Below the pieces are notes generated by a model. That model was not told where the DNA came from, made no database searches, and worked only from the letters and a program-made list of their open reading frames with translations. Positions 1-8,537 of a stretch of DNA of 64,000 nt are shown here, piece after piece. Position 1 is the stretch's first letter; each line of letters begins with the position of its first letter. Both the position numbers and the translations under genes were made by a program. Where the stretch lies: the NCBI GenBank assembly GCA_964606325.1, contig CAZSGE010000011.1, forward strand, positions 13,267 to 77,266. The letters run 5' to 3'. Source of the DNA: Berkiella sp964606325 (lineage in GTDB: Bacteria > Pseudomonadota > Gammaproteobacteria > Berkiellales > Berkiellaceae).

Positions 1-467
1 TCCATATCGATTTTAATTCGTTCAAGGAGCTTCATACCCAACTCTTTATGGGTAATTTCACGACCTTTGAAACGAATGGTCACTTTTACTTTATCTCCGC
101 GTTCTAAGAAGGCGATAAGGTTGCGTAGTTTTACCTTATAATCTCCATCGTCCGTTACAGGACGTAGCTTTATTTCTTTGAGTTTTTGGATCTTTTGCTT
201 CTTCTTCGTTTTCTTTTCATCAAACTGGAACTTGCCAAAGTCCATCACTCTTACAACGGGCGGATCAGCATTGGGTGATACTTCAACCAAATCTAACCCC
301 ATTATTTCGGCTTTACGCTGTGCCTCCCGTTTAGTCATGATACCCGTATGAGTACCAGGTCCTAGCGTGCCACTACCTTCCATCGTGCCGTCTGGATCAA
401 CCAAACGAACATTCTGCGCGGTAATTGCATCGTTTACACGAACACGCGATTTCTTAGTTATATTAAT
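1..467 (-). CDS. infC: Translation initiation factor IF-3 (partial, 3' end outside window)
   Basis: IF-3 binds the 30S subunit and controls start-codon and initiator-tRNA selection. The visible 155 codons contain the N-terminal domain (RVNDAITAQNVRLVDPDG), the Lys-rich linker (KKTKKKQKIQKLKEIKLRP) and most of the C-terminal domain (TIRFKGREITHKELGM); the last residues lie beyond position 1. No ATG lies near the N-terminus that the family alignment predicts. A strong Shine-Dalgarno AAGGGAGG at 480-473 sits 5 nt before an ATT codon (467-465); an ATA at 461-459 is the alternative. AUU initiation is the known autoregulatory feature of E. coli infC, so I chose ATT. It follows thrS by 13 bases and is probably co-transcribed with it. 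Confidence 0.93.
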   Translation of the reverse strand, partial: MNITKKSRVRVNDAITAQNVRLVDPDGTMEGSGTLGPGTHTGIMTKREAQRKAEIMGLDLVEVSPNADPPVVRVMDFGKFQFDEKKTKKKQKIQKLKEIKLRPVTDDGDYKVKLRNLIAFLERGDKVKVTIRFKGREITHKELGMKLLERIKIDM

Positions 468-480
468 AAATTCCTCCCTT

Positions 481-2421
481 TTAGTCTTGGCCAATTAATT
501 CTGGCTTTCGACTTTCTGCTTTATTATCGCACTCAGACTTAAGTTTATTTTCAAACTCATTTAGAGTCATACTTCCTAAATCTTCACCAGAACGTGTTCT
601 TACAGTTACAGTTTGTTGGGCAACTTCTTTATCCCCAACGACCAAAAGGTAAGGTACACGTTGAATAGTGTGCTCGCGAATTTTAAACCCTATTTTCTCG
701 TTTCTCAAGTCAGTAACAGCCCTAAACCCCTTTGTTTTTAATGATGAGCAAAGTTTTTCTGCATATTGGGCCTGGGATTGGGTAATATTCAGTATTGCGA
801 CTTGAATTGGCGCCAGCCAAGTTGGGAAATTGCCTGCATGCTCTTCAATCATAATACCGATAAAACGCTCAAGAGATCCGAGGATGGCACGATGAAGCAT
901 AACCGGGGTTTGCCTTGAACCATCTTCAGCTACGTACTCAGCTCCCAACCTTGAAGGCATCGAAAAATCGATTTGCATAGTTCCGCACTGCCAAATCCGA
1001 CCCATACAATCTTTAAGCGAGAATTCTATCTTTGGACCATAAAAAGCACCTTCGCCTGGCAAGTGCTCCCAGGTGATATTTTTGGAATTAAGCGCATCAG
1101 CGAGACCTTTCTCGGCTTTATCCCAAATTTCATCTGAGCCAACCCGCTTTTCAGGGCGGGTTGAAAGCTTGATTAAAATATCGCTATAACCAAAATCTTT
1201 ATAAACTTCAAAAAGCAGATCAATAAATTGAGAAACTTCTTCTTGGATTTGATCTTCCGTGCAGAAAATATGGGCATCATCTTGCACAAAATTACGGGTA
1301 CGCATAATGCCATGTAAGGCGCCGCTTGGCTCATTACGATGACAAGATCCAAACTCAGCTAATCGAATCGGCAAATCACGATAACTTTTAATCCCTTGAT
1401 TAAAAATCTGCACATGGCATGGACAGTTCATGGGTTTTACGGCATAGACTCTTTCATCACTTTCTACCGTAAACATATTGGCATGAAACATTTCCCAATG
1501 GCCTGAACGCTCCCACAAACTTCTATCGACGACTTGGGGCGTATTCACTTCTTGATAATCATGTTTACCAAGTTGATTACGAACATATTTCACGATTTGT
1601 TGATAAATGGTCCAACCTTTGGGATGCCAAAACACCATACCTGGTGCTTCTTCTTGCATATGAAATAAATCATATTTTTTCGCTAATTTACGATGATCGC
1701 GCTTTTCAGCCTCTTCTAATCTAAAGAGATACGCATCGAGCTCTTTTTTATTTGTCCAGGCAGTGCCATAAATCCGCTGCAGCATTTCATTTTTAGAATC
1801 ACCGCGCCAATAAGCACCTGCAACTTTAAGCAATTTAAAAGATTTAATCTTTCCTGTGCTGGGTAAATGCGGCCCGCGACACAAATCGATAAAATCACCT
1901 TGTTGATAAAAAGTTAAGTTCTCACCTGCTGGGATATCTTTAATAATTTGCACTTTATAGTGCTCACCCATCGCTTTAAATTTTTCGATGGCATCTTCAC
2001 GAGAGATAAGATGACGTGAAACTTTAAGATCAGCCTTGGCAATTTCTGTCATTTTCTCTTCAAACAGCGCTAAATCTTCTGGCGTGAATGGTCGTCCAAA
2101 AGCAATATCATAATAAAAGCCATCTTCAATCACAGGACCAATTGTTATTTGTGCTTGCGGATAAACCGACTTAATGGCATGCGCCAAAAGATGAGCGCAA
2201 GAATGGCGAATGATTTCTAAGCCTTCTTTGTCTTTTTCAGTGATAATTGAAAGTTGGCTATCTTTCTCTATCATGTAGGACGTGTCGACCTGCTTGCCAT
2301 CAACGAAGCCAGCAAGGGCGGCATTGGCTAGCCCTTTGCCAATACTTAAAGCAACGTCAAAAACACTAACAGGATTTTCAAATGATTTCTGAGAGCCATC
2401 AGGCAAGGTAACAATTGGCAT
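481..2421 (-). CDS. thrS: Threonyl-tRNA synthetase
   Basis: This enzyme charges tRNA-Thr in the cytoplasm. At 646 residues it matches the usual bacterial length of about 640. An N-terminal TGS domain (about 1-62) is followed by the editing domain with HxxxH at residues 73-77 (HSCAH). The class II catalytic core has motif 2 around GSCHRNEPSGALHG and motif 3 around LHRAILGSLERF, and a C-terminal anticodon-binding domain follows. The start is ATG with an AAAGGGTG stretch upstream. It precedes infC by 13 bases, the conserved thrS-infC order of Gammaproteobacteria. In E. coli thrS is autoregulated by its leader RNA; I did not resolve such a structure here. Confidence 0.98.
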   Translation of the reverse strand: MPIVTLPDGSQKSFENPVSVFDVALSIGKGLANAALAGFVDGKQVDTSYMIEKDSQLSIITEKDKEGLEIIRHSCAHLLAHAIKSVYPQAQITIGPVIEDGFYYDIAFGRPFTPEDLALFEEKMTEIAKADLKVSRHLISREDAIEKFKAMGEHYKVQIIKDIPAGENLTFYQQGDFIDLCRGPHLPSTGKIKSFKLLKVAGAYWRGDSKNEMLQRIYGTAWTNKKELDAYLFRLEEAEKRDHRKLAKKYDLFHMQEEAPGMVFWHPKGWTIYQQIVKYVRNQLGKHDYQEVNTPQVVDRSLWERSGHWEMFHANMFTVESDERVYAVKPMNCPCHVQIFNQGIKSYRDLPIRLAEFGSCHRNEPSGALHGIMRTRNFVQDDAHIFCTEDQIQEEVSQFIDLLFEVYKDFGYSDILIKLSTRPEKRVGSDEIWDKAEKGLADALNSKNITWEHLPGEGAFYGPKIEFSLKDCMGRIWQCGTMQIDFSMPSRLGAEYVAEDGSRQTPVMLHRAILGSLERFIGIMIEEHAGNFPTWLAPIQVAILNITQSQAQYAEKLCSSLKTKGFRAVTDLRNEKIGFKIREHTIQRVPYLLVVGDKEVAQQTVTVRTRSGEDLGSMTLNEFENKLKSECDNKAESRKPELIGQD

Positions 2422-2559
2422 AACACCCTTTCTTCTTAAAAATTCAACATAAAGATTATCAACATATTATGACGAATAGGATACGAGAAAATAAGACACA
2501 TGACAAAGTGAGTGTACTTTTTAAAGAAAAAAAAGTAAGTTGGCAGGCTGTGATTTTGA

Positions 2560-3405
2560 TTACGCTTTTAGTTTATTGACGAGGGTATGAAACAAACGAT
2601 GCTGCTTTGATTTATGCGCTAAAAATTCCCATGTAGCATAGTGATATTGTAGGGTATTGGATTGATTTGTGATTTTAAGGTACTCCTGCGCTAGCGCCAG
2701 ATAAAACCCAAACCTAAGCTGAGCTGGAATAGCTATGCGATGTGTCGACCAGGATTCGAACCATTTCGCCATAGCATCAATAGTCTCAAAAGGCACCATT
2801 GTTTGTTTAGCTTCAAAATAGTTCAATTCAAAACCAAGCTTTCTCAGTAATTGCTGATAGGCTTCTTGATGCATGTCAAAATACAAAGGTGGGCTAAATT
2901 TTTCAAAACAAGATTGCCATTCTTCTTTATTAACAACGGCCATTAACGCTTCATTGATTGGTTCAACATCACGCATAGGAATCATCACAACAAGTAAAGC
3001 ACCGTCATTTGAAAGATGATTATACATTCTGGCTAAAGCGGCTTCTTGATTAATAACCCAATGCATTGCACTAAAAGAAGTGATCAGTTGAAACTTTTCA
3101 GGAAAAGAAAAATTTAAAACATTTTTATATTCAAAAGATACATTTTTAACATTCATATAGGCCTGCTGTGCAAAGTCAATCATGTTTTTAGCAGGATCTA
3201 TCCCTATGACTCTTCCTTTTGACACCTTTTTTGCAAGTTGCGCTGTAATATTACCTGGGCCACAGCCAACATCTAAAATAAGCTCATTTCCTTTAAAATT
3301 GTATTTTTTTAAGGCACGGTATGCTAATTGAAATTGTGGATCTGCTTTTTCAAGATATAACTTGGCATCCCAAAAATTGATATTTCTCTGAAGATTTTCC
3401 GACAT
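2560..3405 (-). CDS. SAM-dependent methyltransferase (trans-aconitate methyltransferase-like)
   Basis: The protein is a 281-residue class I methyltransferase of unknown substrate. The SAM-binding motif I ILDVGCGPG is at residues 43-51, followed by the acidic motif II region (GRVIGIDPAKNMI) and the FSAMHWV region typical of small-molecule methyltransferases related to trans-aconitate methyltransferase. The frame is open upstream to a GTG at 3435. I chose the ATG at 3405 because MSENLQRNINFWD aligns exactly with the start of the paralogue at 4262-5068. The two paralogues flank the oppositely oriented dioxygenase gene, so a local duplication is likely. Substrate and role cannot be read from the sequence. 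Confidence 0.8.
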   Translation of the reverse strand: MSENLQRNINFWDAKLYLEKADPQFQLAYRALKKYNFKGNELILDVGCGPGNITAQLAKKVSKGRVIGIDPAKNMIDFAQQAYMNVKNVSFEYKNVLNFSFPEKFQLITSFSAMHWVINQEAALARMYNHLSNDGALLVVMIPMRDVEPINEALMAVVNKEEWQSCFEKFSPPLYFDMHQEAYQQLLRKLGFELNYFEAKQTMVPFETIDAMAKWFESWSTHRIAIPAQLRFGFYLALAQEYLKITNQSNTLQYHYATWEFLAHKSKQHRLFHTLVNKLKA

Positions 3406-3490
3406 AGGTTTCTTAAATAGGAAGTTCAGGGACACTATAACTATAATATAGTATTGAAGGAATGACGATTGCCGGGTAGGAAAATATACA

Positions 3491-4249
3491 GTGCCGTTTA
3501 AAAATCCTTTATCTAGGTTTATAGAAAGAATAAGAGAAAGCCAATATGGCTATGAGCTAGATAAAATAGCCAAAACCCATCCGGTGGCACCAGAAATTTC
3601 GTATCCCTGTTACAAATCAATGGATAAATTCATTGATGTAGAGCAGCTCAAAGCTTTAGATCCCCTCTTAACAGAATATATTAATACTAACCTTGTCACA
3701 AAAGAGGGCGTAGAATTTCCCACAGGCCCCATTACCTTAAAATTTTGGCAACCTAAAACTACTGCTGCGCATTTTATTTTTATCACTGAACCGATTGGTG
3801 AGTATGATTATTTTAATATTGATAATCCCAGCATGTGGAAGCCTTCAATACATGCACAGCAACTCCCTGCTCTCATGGCATTTATCAAAACGTTACCATT
3901 TAAACAAACGGCCAGAATCATGATAATTTATGATACAGGAGGACATATTGTCACTCCACATCGCGATCATATGCGTGCGGATATTTGTCATGAGTTTATA
4001 TGGTTTAGAACAAATTTTAATAAAAAATTTTATATGCTTCGAGATAAAAAAGAATTGGCCATCACAAGTTATAGCGCCTGGTTTGATACGGTTAACCAAT
4101 TTCACGGCGCTCATGCGGCAACAGGACTTAACTTCAGCTTTCGAGTAGATGGGATATTCAACGATGAATTTCGAAAACTAATACCCACTCCACCTATTAA
4201 TCCTGCATCAACAGCAGCTTATTGGGCTAGTATTGAAAAAAACAAATAA
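3491..4249 (+). CDS. Fe(II)/2-oxoglutarate-dependent dioxygenase-like protein
   Basis: The 252-residue protein has the metal-binding signature of the double-stranded beta-helix dioxygenases. H157-x-D159 lies in VTPHRDHMR, a distal histidine lies in NQFHGAHAA (H205 or H208), and an arginine ten residues later in SFRVDG (R218) could bind 2-oxoglutarate. It resembles the aspartyl/prolyl hydroxylase group in layout, but the substrate is unknown. The start is GTG with AGGA about 10 bases upstream; no nearer ATG preserves the N-terminus. It is divergent from the methyltransferase at 2560 and convergent with the one at 4262. Assignment rests on the HxD...H...R pattern only. Confidence 0.6.
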   Translation: MPFKNPLSRFIERIRESQYGYELDKIAKTHPVAPEISYPCYKSMDKFIDVEQLKALDPLLTEYINTNLVTKEGVEFPTGPITLKFWQPKTTAAHFIFITEPIGEYDYFNIDNPSMWKPSIHAQQLPALMAFIKTLPFKQTARIMIIYDTGGHIVTPHRDHMRADICHEFIWFRTNFNKKFYMLRDKKELAITSYSAWFDTVNQFHGAHAATGLNFSFRVDGIFNDEFRKLIPTPPINPASTAAYWASIEKNK

Positions 4250-4261
4250 AACATTTGGTCG

Positions 4262-5068
4262 TTATTTTTTAGCCATAAAATTCCAAGTCATATATCGCAA
4301 AGTAATCTTGTTATCAGATTGACCTGTACTTTGAAGATATCTACTGACTATCTCCATAAAAAAGGCATTTCTTTTATCTTCCGGAATGGCATGGCGATGC
4401 GCCATCCAAGATTCAAACCACTGCGCAAGCGCTACTTTGCTCGAAAAGGGATATTCAAAACAAGTTTCTTCAAAAAACTCTAATTTAAAACCAACATAAA
4501 CAAGAACTTCTTTGTAATCTTCAATATTTACATCAAATAAAAAATCAGGCGGCGCAAAGTCTGCAAAATAAGGTTTCCATTGGGGCTCATTCATGATGTC
4601 TACAACAGCTATATTGGCTAACTCTTTTGGGCTAGATGGACGCATCAATGAAACCAGCAAGCAACCACTATTCGTGAGGCATGACAATATTTTTGGCAAT
4701 ACATCCAGCGGATCAACTATCCATTGAAAAGTATTAAATGAGGTTATAAGATCGTACTTTTTATTCAACGATAAATGATTAACATCTTGCAGTTCAAAAG
4801 AGAGATTAGGTTCAGCTTCATAAGCAAGATTTGCAAAATCAATCATATTTTTAGAATAATCTATACCATGTACATTTCCTTTAGGTACTTTCTTAGCAAT
4901 CATTGCCGTTATATTACCAGGCCCACAACCAATATCGAGTATGTTCTCATTCCCTTTGAAAGTATATCTTTTTAAAATAGCCAAGGCCGCCTGCAATTGC
5001 GGTTGGGCCCGTTCGATGTAAATTTTCGGATCCCAAAAATTGATGTTTTTATAGAGATTGTCAGCCAT
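4262..5068 (-). CDS. SAM-dependent methyltransferase, paralogue of the 2560-3405 gene
   Basis: The 268-residue methyltransferase has motif I ILDIGCGPG at residues 43-51. The start MADNLYKNINFWDPK is nearly the same as that of its neighbour, as is the region around TSFNTFQW. An open frame continues to a TTG at 5086, but the ATG at 5068 fits the paralogue alignment better. Both proteins are about the same length and share the C-terminal WFESWxxHRxAIP motif, so they are full-length duplicates and not fragments. The gene ends 13 bases after the convergent dioxygenase gene. The substrate is unknown. Confidence 0.8.
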   Translation of the reverse strand: MADNLYKNINFWDPKIYIERAQPQLQAALAILKRYTFKGNENILDIGCGPGNITAMIAKKVPKGNVHGIDYSKNMIDFANLAYEAEPNLSFELQDVNHLSLNKKYDLITSFNTFQWIVDPLDVLPKILSCLTNSGCLLVSLMRPSSPKELANIAVVDIMNEPQWKPYFADFAPPDFLFDVNIEDYKEVLVYVGFKLEFFEETCFEYPFSSKVALAQWFESWMAHRHAIPEDKRNAFFMEIVSRYLQSTGQSDNKITLRYMTWNFMAKK

Positions 5069-5227
5069 ATTAATCCAACTATTCAATCAATCAAGAGGTA
5101 CTGCATAAATCATCAGAGCAATTTATGTACTTTATCTTAAGAATAGTTGATAAGCATGTTCCAAGCTTACCCATAACCCCTCTTTTTGGTTTATGATTTT
5201 TACATTACAAACCAATAAATTGAAACA

Positions 5228-6064
5228 ATGAGTGTAAAACCCCTAATTGTTAGCGATGAAATACTACAAAAGACCGTGGACGCCTACCAAGGTAGGTTGC
5301 TTGAGGAATCCGATCTCACCAGATACCACTATTTTGGATTCATGTATTACACAGATACAAAATATATCTATGATCCTCGTATTCAATTTACTATGCAATT
5401 AGATATCACCCAAGTTTATGATAACTATTTGAAAAATTATAAAGTACTGTCTGATAAAATCACTTTTGCTAGCTTCATAAAATGGATTGTTATTAAATCG
5501 ATGTACAATACGCCCTTTAATTGGCGATTTATGAATGATAATTGGTATGTATTTAATAACTTACCCATGGAAGTAACGATGCGTACCAATCAAAACAGGG
5601 AACTCGCATCTTACATAGTTTATAATGTTGCGCAATCAACCTGGGATAGTTTTTATCAAAAACAAATTGAATATAAAGAAGGGAAACTCCCTTTTAATGC
5701 TTTTGGCACCCAAGAACTACCAGTGCACCAACTATGTTATCAAATGCTCAATGTTCATATTCCCAAAATGACGAGCTACAATGTTACACATCGGGTAATT
5801 TATGCCCAACAACCCTTTGTTGTTTTTAGCGATCGCTATGAAGAAGCAGGCAAAATATATTTGCCATTTTATCTGAGCTATTCTCACGCCACGCTCACCC
5901 CAGAAGATGCTGAGATCTTTTTAACAAAAATTCTCACTTATGGAAAAATGACGCCTTTAGAAGTGGAGGCAGCGACAAAATTTGAAGGTGCACCAAATAT
6001 AACTTTTGAGAAAAAAGAGCCCCCTCCTCCTGCGCCCCCCTCATCTGATGATCTCCCCTTTTGA
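5228..6064 (+). CDS. Chloramphenicol acetyltransferase-like protein with SSB-like C-terminal tail
   Basis: The 278-residue protein has the layout of the trimeric CAT family: an N-terminal YHYFGFMY segment, FTMQLDIT, a FASFIKWIVIK helix, and near the C-terminus YLPFYLSYSHATLTPEDA, which corresponds to the CAT active-site HHxxxDG region. The catalytic histidine candidate is H220, but the usual DG is replaced by TP, so activity on classical substrates is doubtful. The C-terminus is unusual: a proline run (KKEPPPPAPP) leads to SSDDLPF, which looks like the acidic tip of single-stranded DNA-binding protein. It is followed 8 bases later by the serine hydrolase gene and probably shares its transcript. 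Confidence 0.5.
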   Translation: MSVKPLIVSDEILQKTVDAYQGRLLEESDLTRYHYFGFMYYTDTKYIYDPRIQFTMQLDITQVYDNYLKNYKVLSDKITFASFIKWIVIKSMYNTPFNWRFMNDNWYVFNNLPMEVTMRTNQNRELASYIVYNVAQSTWDSFYQKQIEYKEGKLPFNAFGTQELPVHQLCYQMLNVHIPKMTSYNVTHRVIYAQQPFVVFSDRYEEAGKIYLPFYLSYSHATLTPEDAEIFLTKILTYGKMTPLEVEAATKFEGAPNITFEKKEPPPPAPPSSDDLPF

Positions 6065-6072
6065 GAGGCACG

Positions 6073-7137
6073 ATGAACAACAATAATTTCAACCCTGAGA
6101 TTATTAAAGAAAATTTAACTAAACATATTCCCAACATGATGCAAAAGCATCATGTTCCAGGGCTATCTTTAGCGATGTTCAAAGGTGAAAACATTCTATT
6201 TCATCTTGAATTTGGCGTTAAAAATGTCAATACTCAAGAAAAGGTTGATAAAGATACCATTTTTGAAGGGGCTTCTTTTACAAAACCACTGATAGCTTAT
6301 GCCGCATTGAAACTATGCCAAAAAGGTTTATTGTCATTAGATGTTCCACTTCGAACCTATTTAGACAAACCATATAAATCTGATCCGCCTCTATTAGAAA
6401 AAGTCACCTTACGACAGGTGCTTGATCATAATTCTGGCTTTCCTTTCTTGGTGGAGTTTAACGAACCCTTATCCTTAGTATGTAAACCTGGAACAGACTA
6501 TAATTATTCAAGCTCAGCATTTGATTATCTCGGTTTTGTGATGAATCACATTCTTCATAATTCACTAGATGAATATTTACGAGAAATCATTTTGCACCCG
6601 ATGCAAATGCATCACAGTAGTTTTATTTGGGAACCTCAATTTGAAGTGCTATCTGCAACACCTCATAATCACAGAGGTGAAGCTGTTGAAAAATGGAAAC
6701 CCAATAAAGTGATTGCCGGATGTAGCATTCATACCACATCTCTTGATTACGCAAAGTTTATGATGAACATCTTTAAGCAAGCGAAACATTCGACTGAAAA
6801 TGATATCGATATGCTCAATACCCCTGTTAAAGCTGAGGATAATATTTATACTTCACTAGGGTGGGGAATAGAAAATACAACAAAGGGCGATTATATCTAT
6901 CATGCTGGTAATAGTTTAACATTTAAATCACTAGCCATAGCTCACAAAGAAAGTGAATTAGGCATCGTATTTATGACCAATGGTTTTAATGGTTTTAACC
7001 TGTTTGAAAAAATACTTGATATTTCACTACCTGACAATCATCGAGCGCTGATCGATTTTGAAGAATTTGAGGGTGAAGATGAAAAGTTAAAATATTATGG
7101 CGAAGATTATTTAGTATATTGGTGGAAAGCAAATTAG
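6073..7137 (+). CDS. Serine hydrolase of the beta-lactamase class C / PBP4* family
   Basis: The 354-residue protein belongs to the serine beta-lactamase-like hydrolases. It has the nucleophile motif S68-x-x-K71 (GASFTKP), a Y145-S-S motif (YNYSSSAFDYLGF) and a C-terminal HAGNS segment in place of KTG. No signal peptide is visible, so a cytoplasmic esterase or peptidase is more likely than a periplasmic beta-lactamase. The frame is open to a TTG at 6061, but the ATG at 6073 has GAGAGG just upstream and is the better start. The upstream CAT-like gene ends 8 bases before it. The substrate is unknown. Confidence 0.8.
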   Translation: MNNNNFNPEIIKENLTKHIPNMMQKHHVPGLSLAMFKGENILFHLEFGVKNVNTQEKVDKDTIFEGASFTKPLIAYAALKLCQKGLLSLDVPLRTYLDKPYKSDPPLLEKVTLRQVLDHNSGFPFLVEFNEPLSLVCKPGTDYNYSSSAFDYLGFVMNHILHNSLDEYLREIILHPMQMHHSSFIWEPQFEVLSATPHNHRGEAVEKWKPNKVIAGCSIHTTSLDYAKFMMNIFKQAKHSTENDIDMLNTPVKAEDNIYTSLGWGIENTTKGDYIYHAGNSLTFKSLAIAHKESELGIVFMTNGFNGFNLFEKILDISLPDNHRALIDFEEFEGEDEKLKYYGEDYLVYWWKAN

Positions 7138-7140
7138 CCA

Positions 7141-8410
7141 TCAGGATACAAATAATTGAATTATTTTTTCAGCTTCTCTGATACCAGACCAATAAGCACC
7201 ATGAACCGTTCCCGGAAATTCTTTGATTGTCGCCTCTCCCGCAAAGTAAAGTTTATTTTGAACGCTTTGAGCTAAAACATCATAGTCTGCACCACTGGCG
7301 CCGACAGGAATGTAAGAGTATGAGCCATAGGTGAAAGGATCTTGCCCCCATCTTGTAATGATATAATCTGTTGGGTTAGGAATATTTTTGCCATACAAAT
7401 AGCGCAATGTGTCCATGGCTCTCTCAACCAAGGCTTTATCATCGAGTTGCTCCAATTTGAGCGCAAGATCGCCTGCAACAGAGGCGACTAAAACAGGTTC
7501 ATTGCTAAAACTAGCATAGTTTATAAACCAAGAAATATTTCGATATTCTTTTGCTATCCAAGACAACACTTGTGCTTCTTTGGGCCAAAATATGTTATCA
7601 AACTTTAAAGCGATTTTATCTAATACACCCATTTCTAATTTATTGATAGCCTCGATTTTCTTTTGAGGTAATGAAGGCGTAAATTGAATGATATTCTTTT
7701 TTAATATGCCCAGCGGCACAGTCACTATAACGGCATCGGTCTCAAAGGTTTCATCTTTGGTTATTATTCGAATCTTATCTTGTTGATAATCGATTTCGGT
7801 TACTTGGGTATTGAGTTTAATCGAAAGATTCTTGGCTAAAAAATCAACAATACTTTGGTAGCCCCCCGTTACCAGAGGGTGATATCCATCTAATTCAATT
7901 TCAGCGTCATTCCAATGGCGTGCAGAAAGTTTTTTAGCACCAATGGCGGAGTAAAGTGTTAAAAAATAATGCNNNNNNNNNNTGCGCTAAGCCAATATAA
8001 TCACCCTGTTTTATAACATGCTCCATAGCATCATACAGGGGAATATCTTCATTAAGCGTGTCAGCATACTTTTTAGCTTGCGCAATAATATCCCAAAATT
8101 GCTCAGATGATGTCTTAAGTTCTTCTTCTGTGACTTGGACGTGTTGACCAAAATCTTTTGAAAAAACATCAACAACGGATAACTGCACTTGCAGATCTTG
8201 CGCGATTTGCGCCACAGGATTATTTTCTGTGCCATGGAACATGAAAGCACCGAGATCAAACGGCAAGCCCAAGCGGTTATCGGTAGCTGTTCTACCTCCA
8301 ATTCTATCTCTGGCTTCTAGAACCGTAACATCAAACCCATTGGCTTGTAATTTTTGTGCTGCCGTTAATCCAGCTATCCCTGCACCAATAATCGTGATGG
8401 TTGGCTTCAT
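7141..8410 (-). CDS. FAD-dependent amine oxidase, interrupted by an assembly gap
   Basis: The flavin monoamine oxidase family oxidises amines with FAD. The N-terminus has the dinucleotide-binding GAGIAG at residues 9-14, then LEARDRIGGRT. The C-terminus has the FAD-contact motif LYFAGEA followed by PGTVHGAYWSG. Reading through 7723-7971 in the C-terminal frame is fully open and gives family-like sequence (SAIGAKKL, YHPLVTGGYQ, TDAVIVTVPLG), so the apparent split comes only from the 10 N at 7973-7982. As printed, the two sides are out of frame; a missing stretch with a length divisible by 3 restores one gene of more than 420 residues. It converges with the serine hydrolase gene, 3 bases apart. 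I see no sign of a biological frameshift. Confidence 0.85.
7973..7982. other. Assembly gap (10 N)
   Basis: Ten undetermined bases lie inside the amine oxidase gene. Frame arithmetic on the two sides requires the true missing length to be a multiple of three, so 10 is probably a placeholder. Confidence 0.95.
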
Positions 8411-8537
8411 ATGTGTCCCTTGTTGTATAAAAAAATACTAACATAGCTCTATGATTAAGACACAGTTTCCAGAAAAAAGTTTAGACTTGACCTAAAGTTA
8501 GCTATAATAATAAAAATTCAGTGGATAAGCTTAAAGA

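Noticed and set aside
7141..7725. Amine oxidase C-terminal half as an independent gene starting at GTG 7725
   Set aside because: The frame is open and conserved upstream of this GTG as far as the assembly gap, so the GTG is an internal valine codon.
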